64,000 bases of DNA from Crocodylus rhombifer (taxonomy: Eukaryota; Chordata; Crocodylia; Crocodylidae). This document shows positions 23,746-36,543 of the stretch, in pieces. The stretch is taken from assembly GCA_038503035.1 (NCBI GenBank), contig JAVSML010001164.1:558001-622000 (forward strand), given 5' to 3'. A program made the position numbers and the translations under genes. The number at the start of each line of letters is the position of its first letter. Position 1 is the first letter of the stretch. The notes below the pieces were generated by a model. It worked only from the letters and a program-made list of their open reading frames with translations. It did no database searches and was not told the DNA's origin.

Positions 23746-26700
23746 ACAAAAGAGCAATCCTCCAAGAGATCCATCACATATCCATATCGCAAACTAGAAG
23801 CCTAGGTGTACCATAGACATCAATTGACCCATCAAGTTGTAGCTAAGTAATCACTTCCTATGTGTTTGAAAGCAGTCACTTCTGGACATGTTCAACCACC
23901 GATACAATCCCAAACAGCATTGTTTGTCAAATGCATAATTTTCCATTTGGTTGCTGCTTCAGGTCCTAGAAATTTTTAAAATCATGTCTACTGTGCAGAA
24001 AAGGATAAGATTTCTGGCAAAGGTATGCACTTCACACTATTATATGATTTGCAGAGATGCCTAATAAGATGCCTGAAGGGCATTCATGTTGACATGGCAG
24101 CTTGAGTAATCAAGTTGAGTTGATTTTTCAAGGCTTCCTGTTTTCTCTGCAGAAAACGTCTTAGGTTTATCTTTCAGTGATTGATGTTTGGTTTCTAAAT
24201 GTCGCAGCAACTTCAAATGTTTCATAGCTGGCAGGCAGCACTTCAAGAACATACTATGCACTGTGGTTTCAAATCAATTGGTGCAACACCCCAAACAATT
24301 TGTCATTGTGTACACAGGTTATCTTTTTGTCACCACTTGCAGTTGTCTCTTTTACACAACAACCCCTGCCTCTTCCCAAATCTCCCACCTGCTGGAGCTG
24401 AGTGTGTGTATTAGATGCTCAGTTGTATGCTTGCATGTTAGTGGTTGGCCCTGTTGGGTGACCACGATGAGGAACATGCTGAGAAATGTGCTGTTAGAAC
24501 CTGCTTTAAACAGAGGTAGATGCTGAGGTTCAGTGACATGCTATGTTAACAGCTGTGAGCAGGAGTACTCTGTGCCATACTGTATTTAACAGAGATGGGA
24601 TTCTTTGCATAATGTAGAGCAAAGCATGTGCATACATACTTACGGGTATACATTTAAGACTGTATTTTATCAGAAAAGTTCTAGCAGGTTTCATACCCTG
24701 CTGAACATATATGATAAATTTCTCTTCGGGTTCTCTTCTTGCAGCAGTGTGATGTCCTGAAAGAGAAAAACAATTGAAAGGCTTACATTGTGTATCTATA
24801 TTTAGTATTGTTTTATGTTGAACACAATTCTTATCATCCATTTTTGCTACCTGGCTTCTCTTATCCTAATAGGAATATATGGGGCCCAGAGCATTGTTCC
24901 AACAAGGAAAGTTTTCAGCTGCCAGGTTTCAACAGAAACAAACACCCATAGGATATCTTGGCAGTTCCCAAAGACAATCTCTTGGTCTGATAACTTTTTC
25001 TCCCACTCTTATCAGTTTGGAAGTAGTTCTTATAAGCATTTCAATTAGCATCATCCTTCTATATGGAGGGAAAGAAGCACTTTTAAATGCTGGGCTAATG
25101 AAAACATTTTGTCTTGAGGTGACAAAAGGACATTTGATTGAATGAGCTGTATTTTGGGCATGTCCCTTCTGCACAAAGCTTGGTGCGTAATTTTTTTATA
25201 ATGCTGTGACTGCATGGTGAAATATCAAGCTGAACGACCGGAAGTTATATGCAGAAATATCCTAATTAAGGATGTCTAGATTGGAATGTGATTAGCTCTG
25301 AGGATGGCAATTAGATTTTTTTTTTTTTAAGGTATTGGGTAATAGTGCAAGGGACTTTCCAGTCAACAGTATCTATTCCACAGAGCTTAAGATGATGGAT
25401 AATAATGTTATTCACTGATCTATTATTTGTATTGCCATAGCACTGAGGAGCTTGAGTAATGACCAAATCCTAGGTGATCTTAAAACACATAAAGACAGCT
25501 GCTTCTCTAAAGAGCTGACCATATATAAGAAAAGACAGCAGACGGGTACAAACTGGAGGAGTAAAAGGAAACAATGGCCATCTCTAGGACTCCAGGCCCA
25601 CTGCTGACAAATCCCCAAGCATCTCAGAGCAGACCTGAGCACTCTCCCTCCACAGAGCTCATTCTCAGGCCCTCCAAAGCTGTCTACTCTGCCTAACCAC
25701 TGATCCTTGGTGCATCTGAAATGGAAGTGAATGTGTGGGGCTTATTTTGTCAGCAGTGGTATGGGGGTTGGAAGGGAAAGTGTATAAACAGGCCCCATGA
25801 AACCATCTTGGTCAGCAAGAGCTCATCACATTTACAGTCTAATTGCCGTCAATTTTTCACAGGCATTGCAGCAAAGGAGGACTTGGAGGGAGGCATCAAC
25901 TGCGCAATGGGATCTATGGAGGAGAGCCAACCAGTGTTCACATAGAGCCTTAATGACTTTTGTGCCATTGAGTGGGTCCAGAGAGCCACTTGCACTGATC
26001 CAGTTACAAAATTGGGACCTTGGGTTTTCTTTTGGATTTTTCTGGTCCTATCTGTGCTCAATTTTCCTTTTTTATTCATTCAAACTTGAAAGCAGAGCTA
26101 ATTCTATTTTAGTGGGCTCCTGAAAAGTATTTTTGAATGACTAGATCCTGGTGCTGTTCTGTGCTCCGAGAAGTGTGTGTGTAGAGGGGGAAGACCTTAC
26201 AAACAAAGCAGGTTACCTTCAGTTCTAACCTGTCCTTCACTTGTGATTGTTTCTACGTAGCACTGAACTGTCACAGCATGTGTGCAATGATGACTTGGTA
26301 TGTAGCTTTCTGTATTGTTGCCTTAGGTCTGGTCCATATGGAGGTAATGCAAATGTTGCTGGGGAATAAGTAGTTGTCAGGCTGAAATGGAATACATCTA
26401 AATGTTGTTAATGTAAAAATGAAATGAATGCTCTTCTTAAGGCAGTCGCTCATTCCTTAAGTTCCTGTCTGCTGAAGTAATCTATGTTCAGTGCCTTAGT
26501 GGCTTCTGGTTAAGAACACAGATTTTGAAATATTGGATCAGACAGCTGGTTCATGTTCCAGAGGAAAATGAAACAACTCCATCATGCACCATAGGTGTCT
26601 GGTGTATTTTGGGGAATTTAATTAGCTTCTGTGAGATCATATTTGACTTAGGATAAGCAGTAAAATTTTTTGGCAACATGGACTGGATCATCCAGTTAAA

Positions 26701-26924
26701 GTATACAGTAGTTTCATTGCATTGTGCATATGGGTAACAGCCTCTAATGCTGATATGTTCTGCACATAATTCAGAATACAGTTTTTCCTTGTTCATCTTT
26801 CTTTCCTCCCCTACCTCCCTTTTTAGGAATCACTGTGGGTAAGTTGATTTTTCTATTGTTTCATCTTAAACTCTAAAGGAATGAATCCCACTGTCTAACA
26901 GCTTTCATACCTTATTTTCCTGGG
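23746..26924. other. Intergenic, no gene recognised
   Basis: AT-rich sequence with a T-run at 25317-25329. Several 70-110-codon ORFs on both strands lack recognisable motifs and overlap each other. Confidence 0.4.
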
Positions 26925-27479
26925 GACTGTGGCTATGTCCGCACTGCTACTTAAAATCAACCTTAAGGTTGCTGTAAGACACCCAGATGCCTACCATCTA
27001 CTCTGGAAACCCTTAAGCTTGTTTCTCAGCAGCAGCCCAGCCATGGAAACTGACTGCTAGGCCCTTAGATTGAAATTGCTCCTAATCTGCCTCTCCTTGC
27101 AGTATGTTTGGAACTTACTTAGGTGCCAGAAACAGGCAGCACAGGGCTGTTGGCTACCAGCAGTTAGCCTGTGCTCCCTCTTCTTGACTTCTATCTCTTA
27201 TACACCATGCTTCCTCTCTCTGCTGCCTGTGATTTGAGCCTGGGACAGAAGGACAGACAAGAAGTGGGTGAACTGATTCCTAGAAGGGGTCTACCTGAAG
27301 AACAAGAAGCCATGGTTTGGACTGCTTCAGTATGGGCCTCAGGGTGAGGTACAGCCAGGGAGTGGTGGCTTATATGACTTAGGCTTAAATATTAGTTTAT
27401 ACCCTGTCTCTATCTCTCTGACCTGGGCAGAAATGAGAGAGGAATAAAGACAATAGTCACTGTAGTGTAGACAATAGTC
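26925..27479. mobile_element. Harbinger-like MITE, right end abutting a CR1
   Basis: The left end reads GACTGTGGCTATGTCCGCACT. The right end, reversed, reads GACTATTGTCTACACTAC, the GGCTxTGTCTACACT-type terminus common in sauropsid PIF/Harbinger MITEs. A 10-bp direct repeat GACAATAGTC occurs at 27449-27458 and 27470-27479. A CR1 fragment starts immediately after. Termini match only partly, so the class is tentative. Confidence 0.45.
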
Positions 27480-27960
27480 CAAAGGGCAGGAAGTCAGCTG
27501 GGGTCATAGGGTCCCAGCAAGATAAGCATCCAATTTGCTCTTGAAGGTGTTCAATGTAGGTGCTTGAACCCCCTCTGATGGCAGGCTGTTCCAGACCTTG
27601 AGGGCTCGGACAGTAAAGAAATTCTTCCTTATGTCCAGCCTGAAATGGTCTTGTAGTAGTTTATGACTGTTCGACCTCGTCATCCCTTGGGGCGCTCTGG
27701 TGAACAAACGTTCCCCCAGATCCTGGTGGTCACGCCTGATAAACTTATAGGTGGCCATCAGATCACCCCTGAGCCTGCTCTTTTCCAGGCTAAAGAGCCC
27801 CATGGCTCTCAGCCTGTCATTGTAAGGTCTGTTTTCCTGACCTCTCATCATGTGCGTGGCTCTCCTCTGGACTCTCTCAAGCTTTTCCACATCCTTTTTG
27901 AATTGTGGAGCCCAAAACTGGACGCAGCACTCCAGTTGCGGCCTCACCATGTTTGTGTGC
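27480..27960 (-). mobile_element. CR1 fragment (C-terminal coding end)
   Basis: A minus-strand CR1 piece of about 480 bp. It encodes MVRPQLECCVQFWAPQFK, RAMGLFSLEKSRLRGDLMAT and ends LKSKLDAYLAGTL in one open frame (27504-28007, only the part up to about 27960 being CR1). It lacks the terminal GGCTGGAAGGGACCTC tail, so it is truncated at both ends. It is among the best-preserved frames of this subfamily in the window. Confidence 0.92.
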
Positions 27961-29339
27961 ATGAAAGATGCCCAAGAGGTCCTTTCTGTTCCCACCTGAC
28001 TCTCCATAGGGTCTGTAAAGCATTATACTTTGGTTAATGAACTTTACCATAGTTAGAGAACTATGTATTATGTATGCAGACTTTTCTATAAAATTTAACA
28101 GCGATCACTGAAAGGCTGTATCCTGACATTTGTTACGCTTGCATCAATCTGAAATTATTCCAGTGAAGTCATTTGTGCTGAGATCAGAATCACCGCCCAA
28201 ACTCCTAGCTATGGGAGCTGCCTAAAGAAAAGGTCAAAGGTCAGGTCAAAAGGCCCATCAGGCTAGTGTTGCTGAGGCACACAAGTTTCCGTAGGTAGCA
28301 GCACACAAGGTAGTGCTGTAGCTAGTATCACGTCTGGCTGCCTTTGATTTTTGAGCTTGAACAAGCAGATCCCTATTTATAATTGTGTTGTCTGGGCCAT
28401 TTGTATGAGTGAAGCAAGGCTCAAACTCACATTTCTTGATATGTGGGTAGATGGCTCCAATGAAATAACGAGGGCTAGCTGAGCCCTAGCCTGCAGGGGT
28501 GTGACTCAGTGAGGCTTCTGTCCTGCAGCTGAAATAAGTAGCCTAATGAGCCCTAGCCCTTTCCCTTTGCCTGTTTTTCTTTAAGGAACCCCTCCAGCAC
28601 CTGAGCCTTGCTGCACAACTTCCTGGTCTCCAGTTCTTGAACAGCTCCAGTCCATTTCTCTGATGTCCTCATTTCTGGTTAAGCCTCTCACTCAGTGTTT
28701 GGACTTGGGTTTGATCTTGTGATCTCTGATCCCTGGGTAGTCCTCTGGTTTGGTTTTGGACCCTGGCTTTGGTTCCCATCCCTTGTCTGGAACTCGGACT
28801 GCCCTTGACTGCTCCCAATCTGTGGCTTGTCCCTGCAACCCTGCTGGTCCTCGCTCCTGGCTCCACACACTAGGCATGACTCCCTTGTGAACTGTGAGAT
28901 GACCCATGGGAAGGTAAGCTTGTTACTTCCTTGCTTCTCAGCTTTTAAATGGCACGGGTGAAATTTAGGACAAAAGATGGATAGAGCATTAAAAGTATCA
29001 TAAGTAGAACAGTGTTTTTAAATTGTTCGAAAGGAGACGAGGGACAGAGAACATCTTATCTGGACAGACCAGACGACTGTTACTTCAAGTGAGTTTAGAT
29101 ATAAACCAAACATCTGTACCAGCAAGGACTGCAAATCCATAAAGCTGACATCATCCCTAATGGGACACATGAAAATCCAATTATTATCTAATTAATATAA
29201 TAATATCATAATAACTTTACAGTAATGTTGATAAATGACATCCTGACTCCAAGAAATGCGCTCTGTACCTCACTAGAAGCTCGATGATTGCTTTGCAAAC
29301 TTGAGTGGGTTCTACGGTATCACTAGTCACGTAATGATA
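27961..29339. other. Intergenic, no gene recognised
   Basis: 28430-28910 is a pyrimidine-rich, relatively GC-rich block that looks like an old repeat or LTR, but no ends, duplications or motifs could be fixed. The rest is AT-rich. Confidence 0.35.
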
Positions 29340-29341
29340 TA

Positions 29342-29833
29342 CAGGCATACCTCGGAGATATTGCAGGTTCGGTTCCAGACCACCACAATAAAGCGAATAT
29401 CGCAATAAAGTGAGTCACACGAATTTTTTGGTTTCCCAGTGCATATAAAAGTTATGTTTACACTATACTGTAGTCTATTAAGTGTGCAATAGCATTATGT
29501 TTAAAAAGCCAATGTACATACCTTAATTAAAAAATACTTTATTGCTAAAAAATGCTAACCATTATCTGCGCTTTCAGCGAGTCGTAATCTTTTTGCTGGT
29601 GGAGGGTCTTGCCTTGATATTGATGGCTGCTGACTGATCAGGGTGGTGGTTGCTGAAGTTTGAAATATTGTGAGAATTACCAAAATGTGACACAGAGAAG
29701 TGAGCAAATGCTGTTGGAAAAATGGCGCCGACAGATGTGCTCGACGCAGGGTTGCCACAAACCTTCAATTTGTAAAAAACACAATATCTGCGAAGCGCAA
29801 TAAAGCGAAGCGCAATAAAATGAGGTATGCCTG
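29342..29833. mobile_element. Complete Tigger1-like DNA transposon, 492 bp internal-deletion derivative
   Basis: The ends are CAGGCATACCTCG... and ...TGAGGTATGCCTG, flanked by TA duplications at 29340-29341 and 29834-29835, as for pogo/Tigger (Tc1-mariner superfamily). The first 300 bp corresponds to the 3' part of the Tigger1 consensus I recall from mammals, with few differences, mostly CpG decay. The rest is its opposite end, so about 1.9 kb of the autonomous element is deleted. The minus strand keeps the transposase C-terminal residues (TTTLISQQPS, then DPPPAKRLRLAE). It cannot code for a functional transposase. Confidence 0.93.
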
Positions 29834-29835
29834 TA

Positions 29836-30571
29836 GTTAAGCCAGGGCATGTGCCAAACAGGATGAGGGATGATATCAGCATGTGCTTGGAGTTTTGTGC
29901 ATTAGCCACTGTTCTATTTCTAGTAATGTTCCTTTGTGTTTCTGTTAATGTTATTGATTTTCCTCTTTATTGTCAGGGATTCTTAAGTTCACGTATGCCC
30001 TAGGTGGGAAGCTGCCAGTGCTAAAACTTCCCATCTCTATAGCTTCTAAATGAGACGCGTTGCTCTTGCTGGGCGCCAGTGGCTGCCAGCAAAAGTGTTA
30101 ATTCATCAAGTTATGTAGTAATGGAGCTCTGTTAACTATGTCTGTCTCCTTTTGCCAAGAAGTAGATCAATGGGAAGCTTTTCATTTCAAAGGTGGGAGG
30201 GGGGGATGTGCACACACATACCTAGCAGGCAGAAGATAAAGAGCAGTTCCTTGAATTTGTAACTGAGCATCTTGTGAAGCTGAAGCTCCCTGATGAACCA
30301 GGTGATTTGAAGGTTCTCAACATGCCTGGTCAGAAGGCAAGCTGCAGACGTGGTGCTGGGCTGTATTCTATTTACAGTCTATGCTGGAGGGCCCCTAATC
30401 ATTCACTGACCTTCAAGCTGTGAATGGAGATAGGAGAAGGGGTTCAGCAAGTCTGAACTGGGAAATGCATGCTGGAAGCAGCCTTGTTAAATGAACTTGG
30501 GTCTGGCAATGCTGTTGAGAGAGTTTGTCTCTCTAAAGCTAAAGTTTGCTTGGGCATGGGGAAATTTAGAA
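29836..30571. other. Intergenic, no gene recognised
   Basis: Nothing recognisable. A short purine-rich stretch lies at about 30190-30206. Confidence 0.4.
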
Positions 30572-30859
30572 CAGGGGTGCTCAACCCCCAGCCTGTGGGT
30601 CATGTGGCCCCCAGTGTTGTCATCTGGCACAGGGATCTGTTGGGAGCCCTGTGCGGCATAGTCCTACGTGCTGTATTAAGCACTTGGGGCAGCACGGACC
30701 CAATCACAGTGCATGTGACTGGGCAGAGGCGGTGCAGTGTCCTAGGGCCTGGTCCCAGCAGGCAAGGGGGACAGATGGCCCTTAGCACCCAGGGCCTGAT
30801 TCCAGCGGATTGGTCCCATACCCCTCTTCTGGCCCATTGGCTAAAAGGTTGAGTACTAG
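30572..30859. mobile_element. GC-rich hAT-like non-autonomous element (family member 2)
   Basis: It starts CAGGGGTGCTCAACCCC and ends AAAAGGTTGAGTACTAG, giving matching CTCAACC-type terminal inverted repeats, typical of hAT-Charlie-like elements. The interior matches the block order of the element at 16712-17170. An open frame (30469-30852) runs across it and is not a gene. I found no clear 8-bp duplication. Confidence 0.6.
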
Positions 30860-33014
30860 AAAGTATTTTGCTTTAGAAGACCCAAGCCAACATTTTGAGC
30901 TCTTTGAAGTCCTTTTAACTTCCAAGGAGACTGAGTAGGTTGGAGAATGAGGCTCTTAAGAACAGAGTTTTCTTCTGCTGCTCAAAGTTTTTATGCTATT
31001 TTTCTTGGCTTTGGTAGTGTTTGGAGTCAGTACAGGGCAGAAGGAGAACGGGTTGCAGTACTGGGCTAAGGTGTGAGCTCCCTCTTTTCTCTCAACTCTC
31101 ACTCATACAGCTGACGCCATGTAATTTATCTGCTTTATGCACTTAGTTTTTGGAGCATACCATTTTGGATCAATTATTGGCTTAATTGTCTCAGAATTTT
31201 ATTGGAAAAATGCCAGCATGGTTTGGAAGGGACCACAGGAATAAAGTGCCATCAGACTGCAGTATTAACAATCTGCCTGTGTAGGCTGATAAAGCTGCAT
31301 CTGTCCTATTCCTCCTAGCAGCTGTTCATTCTATGAATTTGGGATTATATTGCTTTGCATAACTCTCTGAGCTCAGTCCTTCCTTGTAGTGGGGAGGAGT
31401 TTTGCCAGTGATTTCAATGGAGACTGGATAGCTCCCTCTCTGCTGGAATTAGCAGGACCTTATTACATTGGTTTGAAGCCTGTCATTAGCCTGTTAGCAC
31501 TGTTGGTTCTTATTCTATTCTTATAGCTGTTGATTAATGCATTATCCAAGGGCTTCTGCTTTGGTGCCAGTATGGCTTTGTTTATAAATATTTCTACTCG
31601 GTTCCACCATTTATTCGTCTGGAACTCTCTCAATTTCTCTGATTTTTTTTTTTTTTTGTAATATAAGCAAACTTATTTTAATATCAAAACTAGCAACCTT
31701 TTCACTTCATCTTCCTGTTTACATGGTCATTAATTTTTGCATGTCTGAACTTTGAAACATTGTTAACTATAATGGACAGACCTCGCTGGCTTGAGTAATG
31801 TGCAGGAACTGAATAATATTCCTCTAAAGAGTTTGTGGTTCTTCTAATGGCCCTCCCCCTCTATATTTCAGAAGCAGCAGAACAATAGCACTTGTATGCA
31901 GCTAAGCAAATTGTTGCATATGTACGTAATACACGCAGTGATTTGCGCCTTACTGTTCCCATATCAAAGATCTTCCAAGCACTAATATCCACTGGAATAG
32001 CATCAATAAGGAACTTTTGGTTTCTGTAGGCAACAGCAAACAATGGAGTGGAGTACTGACAGTTGCATCCTGCTGCCTTTGACTCCCCAACCCAAATAAG
32101 CAGGTGACCCCTTTTATTTATTTATTTTTTAAAGCTTTATCCCTCTGGAGAGGGGGAGCAGGTTTTGGTTCAAATCTAAAGCAAAGCTTGACCTCCCGTC
32201 TCTGGATCCACAGAGATTCCTTAACCGTGTAATTCCTCACAGCACACTTTTTATGTAAAGAAGAAAAGATGCACTTTTGTTGTCTAGCACTTGGCATCAC
32301 CTTCCCCTATCTTAAATAATCTAGCTGGTCGATTATTATTTTTTGTAATCCTCCCTGCTTATGGAGAATTTGGCTGCTCTGTTGGATTCATGTCTTATTC
32401 TTTGAATTGGGCAGTGTGGTCTAGAAGTTTTTTTTGAGTCGCAGACTTATGTTCTAATCCTGAGTCCAGCGGTGATGCAGTGCAACATGGAGGATCACAT
32501 GGGTCCAGATTTCCCAGCCTTTCATCCGGTTGCATCTGGATGGGGTGCTGAGTTAGTACACTTACTTATTTCAATTATTATTTCCATTGACAGTGCTGAA
32601 GGCCTATATTTTTCAAGACCACCCTTTAGTTCTGTGTTTCCTGAGGTTTTTGGGTCTTTAATTTAAGGTACCTATGGATGAATTTTGAGAGGCTGAGCAC
32701 CTGACTCCAGGTGTCTTCAACAGGAGCTACACATACTTCCAAATACTGAAGGCTTGATACCTTCAAAAAGCTTACACGGAGGCTCTGGAAATAAATAGGC
32801 CTTACTTCTCAGTGTCTTAGTTTATATGTAAAAAGGAAGCAACTCATCCTCACCAAGTGGTTTGAGAAGCATAGAGCTGTATAAAAGGAATTATTTGGTC
32901 TGCCCATAAAGTGAACATCACACTTTCACGAAAAGAGTTTTACTTATTTCTGTCTTTCAACGCAATGTTCTTTTTTATATCTGATCTCCTGATAAACTCC
33001 TATATTTATAATTA
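30860..33014. other. Intergenic, no gene recognised
   Basis: A T-run lies at 31645-31657. About 32405-32465 (GCAGTGTGGTCTAGAAG, then CTTATGTTCTAATCCTGAG) looks like a MIR relic. No coding signal was found. Confidence 0.4.
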
Positions 33015-33530
33015 AGAAATGCAAAACCCTAGAACTCGTGGTTTAGAGATGATACCTTTTATTAGACCAACTAAGAAATCGCAACAAAAAAAAGAAAAAG
33101 AGAAGATATTTTTCTGCAAGTGTTTGAGTTCACATACCCTTCATCAGGCTCAGGGAAAATTAAAGATGGTAAAAAGTCCCCACAGGTAGGAAATAAATTT
33201 CATTTTTGCACAGAGGATGCTGAAGATGGAAGTCTGTCCCTCTAGGTCCATGAGAGGTGTCTTTTGTGAGTTGCTCTTTGTTGTGCGGATCAGGCAGGGT
33301 TCCTTCCCTGGTGGTGTCAGATGGCAGACAGGCAGGGCGGTATAGAAATCTTTCTTGTTCATCAATGAAGTTTAAAATCCAAAAATTGGCTAAAATTCGG
33401 CATCTTCCATGTTTCAGGGATGTATCTGGCAGCTGTGTTGGTCTGAGATGAAAAGAAACGCAAAACTCTAGAACTCCTGGTTCAGAGATTATACCTTTTA
33501 TTAGCCCAACTAATAAATCACAAAAAAGCC
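33015..33530. repeat. Pair of related repeat copies (ACCTTTTATTAG family), direct orientation
   Basis: Copy 1 (about 33015-33145) has AACTCGTGGTTTAGAGATGA followed by TACCTTTTATTAGACCAACT. Copy 2 (about 33450-33530) has AACTCCTGGTTCAGAGATTA followed by TACCTTTTATTAGCCCAACT. The core (TTTTATTAG.CCAACTAA, and further on CTTCATCAGGCTCAGG) resembles the arms of the foldback element at 46027-46414. They are dispersed non-coding repeats of a shared superfamily. Confidence 0.6.
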
Positions 33531-36500
33531 TTTTTTTATCATTGGTATTTTATTATAAGGATTTCCAAAAGAGTTTTCTCAATGATGTTCTAGTAATTCA
33601 GATCTTGCTGCTCAAGTTCTCTACTGAAGGTGCCTATGGATCATGATATCTGGTTTTTAAGACAACTGTACTGACTTCTAGCCATAGATCATCACAGGAC
33701 TTGGATTTTAAATCACTTTTAATGGTTTTGGCCCCTCCTAAGCACATCTGACTATCATCGGAAAACAATACCATTTTCACTCCTTTAATAAAACTGCCAT
33801 ATATGTAGAGCTATATTTCTACATGAGGACATGTCCTTGGGGGTTATTCTTGTTCCTTACAGAATGTTGTGGTAGCTCCTGAAGCACAAGGTATTTCAGC
33901 ACTCGTTAAAACGGGATTGAAAGAGAACAGGATAGGTAAAGTGGTGGTATGAAAAGTTCACAGTGAAACATGGCAATGGTCACTTGCTTTTCAGTTTTGA
34001 TACCAAAAACTTTGCCAATGGTTATCAAATTTCCATATCCAGAACCTACAAACTCTGCTTCCGTAACTTAGGGCATGTGTTTTCTTGCAGGTTAATTACA
34101 TGTGCAGCATTCTCTTCTGCCCCAGACTTAGCACTAGGCAAAAAACCCCAATGTTTTCCCATCTCATCAAACAGATCTCCAGTATCTTCCCCTTCTACAC
34201 TAGGACAAACGCTTTAAGCAAAACACGAGAAAACAAAACTGGAACAAAGAACAGGCTGATGGTTGGGCACTTGATGTGGGACATCCAAGGTTCTGCCTGG
34301 TTCACAGTACAGACATAAACTTGATTGTCATACACCTTGGATGGCTATTTGGCATTCTGAAGTGGTCATTCTCTTTCTCTCTCTTTGATTTTTGACCAGA
34401 AATTTGGATCTGAGAAACGAAAGTTTTATTATCCCTTTTATGTTTCTGTGGGAAATCTCCACCTTTTGAAGAGTCAACATTGTCCAATAGCAACAAAACC
34501 AAAAAAGCAATAAGAACTTTGCTCCAAAAAAATCCCTGACTGGTTCTTCAAGGTGTGTCAGATAGTGCTTGCTTCACACATTTGACTTTCAATGGAGGGA
34601 TTTGGTTTGTGGCTTGCGAAGAGCAGTTTGTGGCTTTTGTTAAAGATACCAAGAATAGATTCTATACACTGCTGTGGAAATAAACTTCTCTTCCTGCTGT
34701 TGAATATTTGTAGGAATGTACCCCGTAACGTTATCCAGGGATGCCCAGAGGGGATTCTGAAACATCTTAGCATTTATGCTAACAGAGGGATCTGCACGGT
34801 CTCGCTTTTCAACTCAAGATGAACTTGAAAAGGCTTAACATTTGAGAATCCTTACAAAGACACCCTATCACTTACCATTGGAAATCCTTCATGGTCACTA
34901 ACTAATGAATTTCACAAAGCTCTGGAGGATGACTAAAGGGATTTGTATTTTAATATAAAATCCTTAACATCCAAGTTGAATATGCAACTCCAGCCCAGGA
35001 CATTAATGAGAGCGATTACCGTCTGATGGTTGTTGGGGTCCTGAGTGGAATGGGTCTGATGTGGTAATAATCCAAAGGGTTATAGCCGACAAGTCATCAT
35101 GTTTGCTGACAATATCTCTTGGCTTTGTAATGGAGACAAACCAACCCTTAAATCTGGTCAGTCCACATCTGGGCTGCACTATGTTAGTGCGCCACCTGGA
35201 GAAGCTTGCACTGCCGTTGCTCAATACTGGAAAAATAAAAATAAAAAATTGACTAGTGATTACAAAATACTTAATGTAAGCACTGGTGTCATGTCTTGCT
35301 AACAAGAACTTATCTCTGGCTAACAGAAGCCTAAGTGACACCCTCTTCCCACCTGCGTAGCATTTCTTTACTGAACAGAAAACTCATAACCAGTTCCAAT
35401 GCCACATCAAAAAGATCATCTTGGAGATCTTCAATGATCTAGTTTTTTGTTTTTAAACCAGCATTTACTAAAGCTTATCATCACTGTGGTGGTGCTGTTT
35501 GGTTTTTCAACTTGTATCCAACCCTTTCCCACAAAGAGTCATATATACTAGTTTCCCTACTTCAACAAGTGAATATCATCAGGTTTTTGTCAAGCAGACA
35601 GCTGTATGCTGAAGTAGTTTATCTGGGAAAACAAGGCATTAGATTTACCATCAGCTATGACCTGGCCCTGTAAACTTTTCCCAAAAGCATAAGCCTATCT
35701 TCTCATGGAGAATTTCTTGCTGCCTTGGCAAGCTAGCGAAGAAATAAAAAAAACAAACCTCTGACTTGCATCCACAAAGCCTGTTCTTGACACAGCTCCC
35801 TTCTTTTCCTTATTTTTATTGCCAATTTAATCTGTGTCTTCACTGAAGATAAACCTTTGGAAAACACATTTTGTTCTCCAAAAGGAAGATCTTTTTAATT
35901 ATGAGTCTTAAAATTCAGGCTGCCAAAAATGTAATGACTCCTCTCTGTGCTTTCTACTTGTATAGTAATCTCCTGTGACTGCTTTTTTGGAGTCTAAGTT
36001 CATTCTTTCTTTTGAGACTTTCTGTTCTCAGTAGACACAGATAATGGTGGCATTTTATCCCCTCTACCATCAACTCAAATTTGCATTTTTATATTAGTCT
36101 TGTCTATGAGGAGTTTCATTTGTTTCTTGTCCTTAATCCATTGTGGAAGTGTTTGATTTTTCCTTTGCTAGTTGCCATGCCACTTCTGAATACATTTAAG
36201 GATACAGGGATCGAATCTGTTACACAACAGAAACATGTGCATTGAAATGCTGCGATAAAGCATCTTGTATCAGTGAGTATTTGCCAAATTACGCCTTTAG
36301 TCAAACACAGTGGAGTCCACTTAGAATGAACTTAGAAATAATGAAACTCCATTTACAGTGAATTACCATTAAAATCCCGAATAGTTTCAGGCAAATTGTG
36401 TTTTTTGTTAAAGTGAGATTTGTTTTGCAGAAAAAAAATCCTTATAAGCTAAGTTCTGAAATTCTTGTGTATGTTATACTTTGGTCTTTCTTTGGGCTAA

Positions 36501-36535
36501 TCTCTGACTTCATTTGAGGTTATGTTTCAGAGGTG
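33531..36535. other. Intergenic, no gene recognised
   Basis: AT-rich with many 60-110-codon ORFs on both strands (for example 35003-35341 minus). None shows a motif I recognise, and they overlap each other. An AATAAAAATAAAAA stretch lies near 35232. Confidence 0.35.
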
Positions 36536-36543
36536 GCAAAATA

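Noticed and set aside
28430..28910. Pyrimidine-rich block with three overlapping minus ORFs, considered as gene or LTR
   Set aside because: The three frames read the same repeat-like segment and have no motif; no LTR borders were found.
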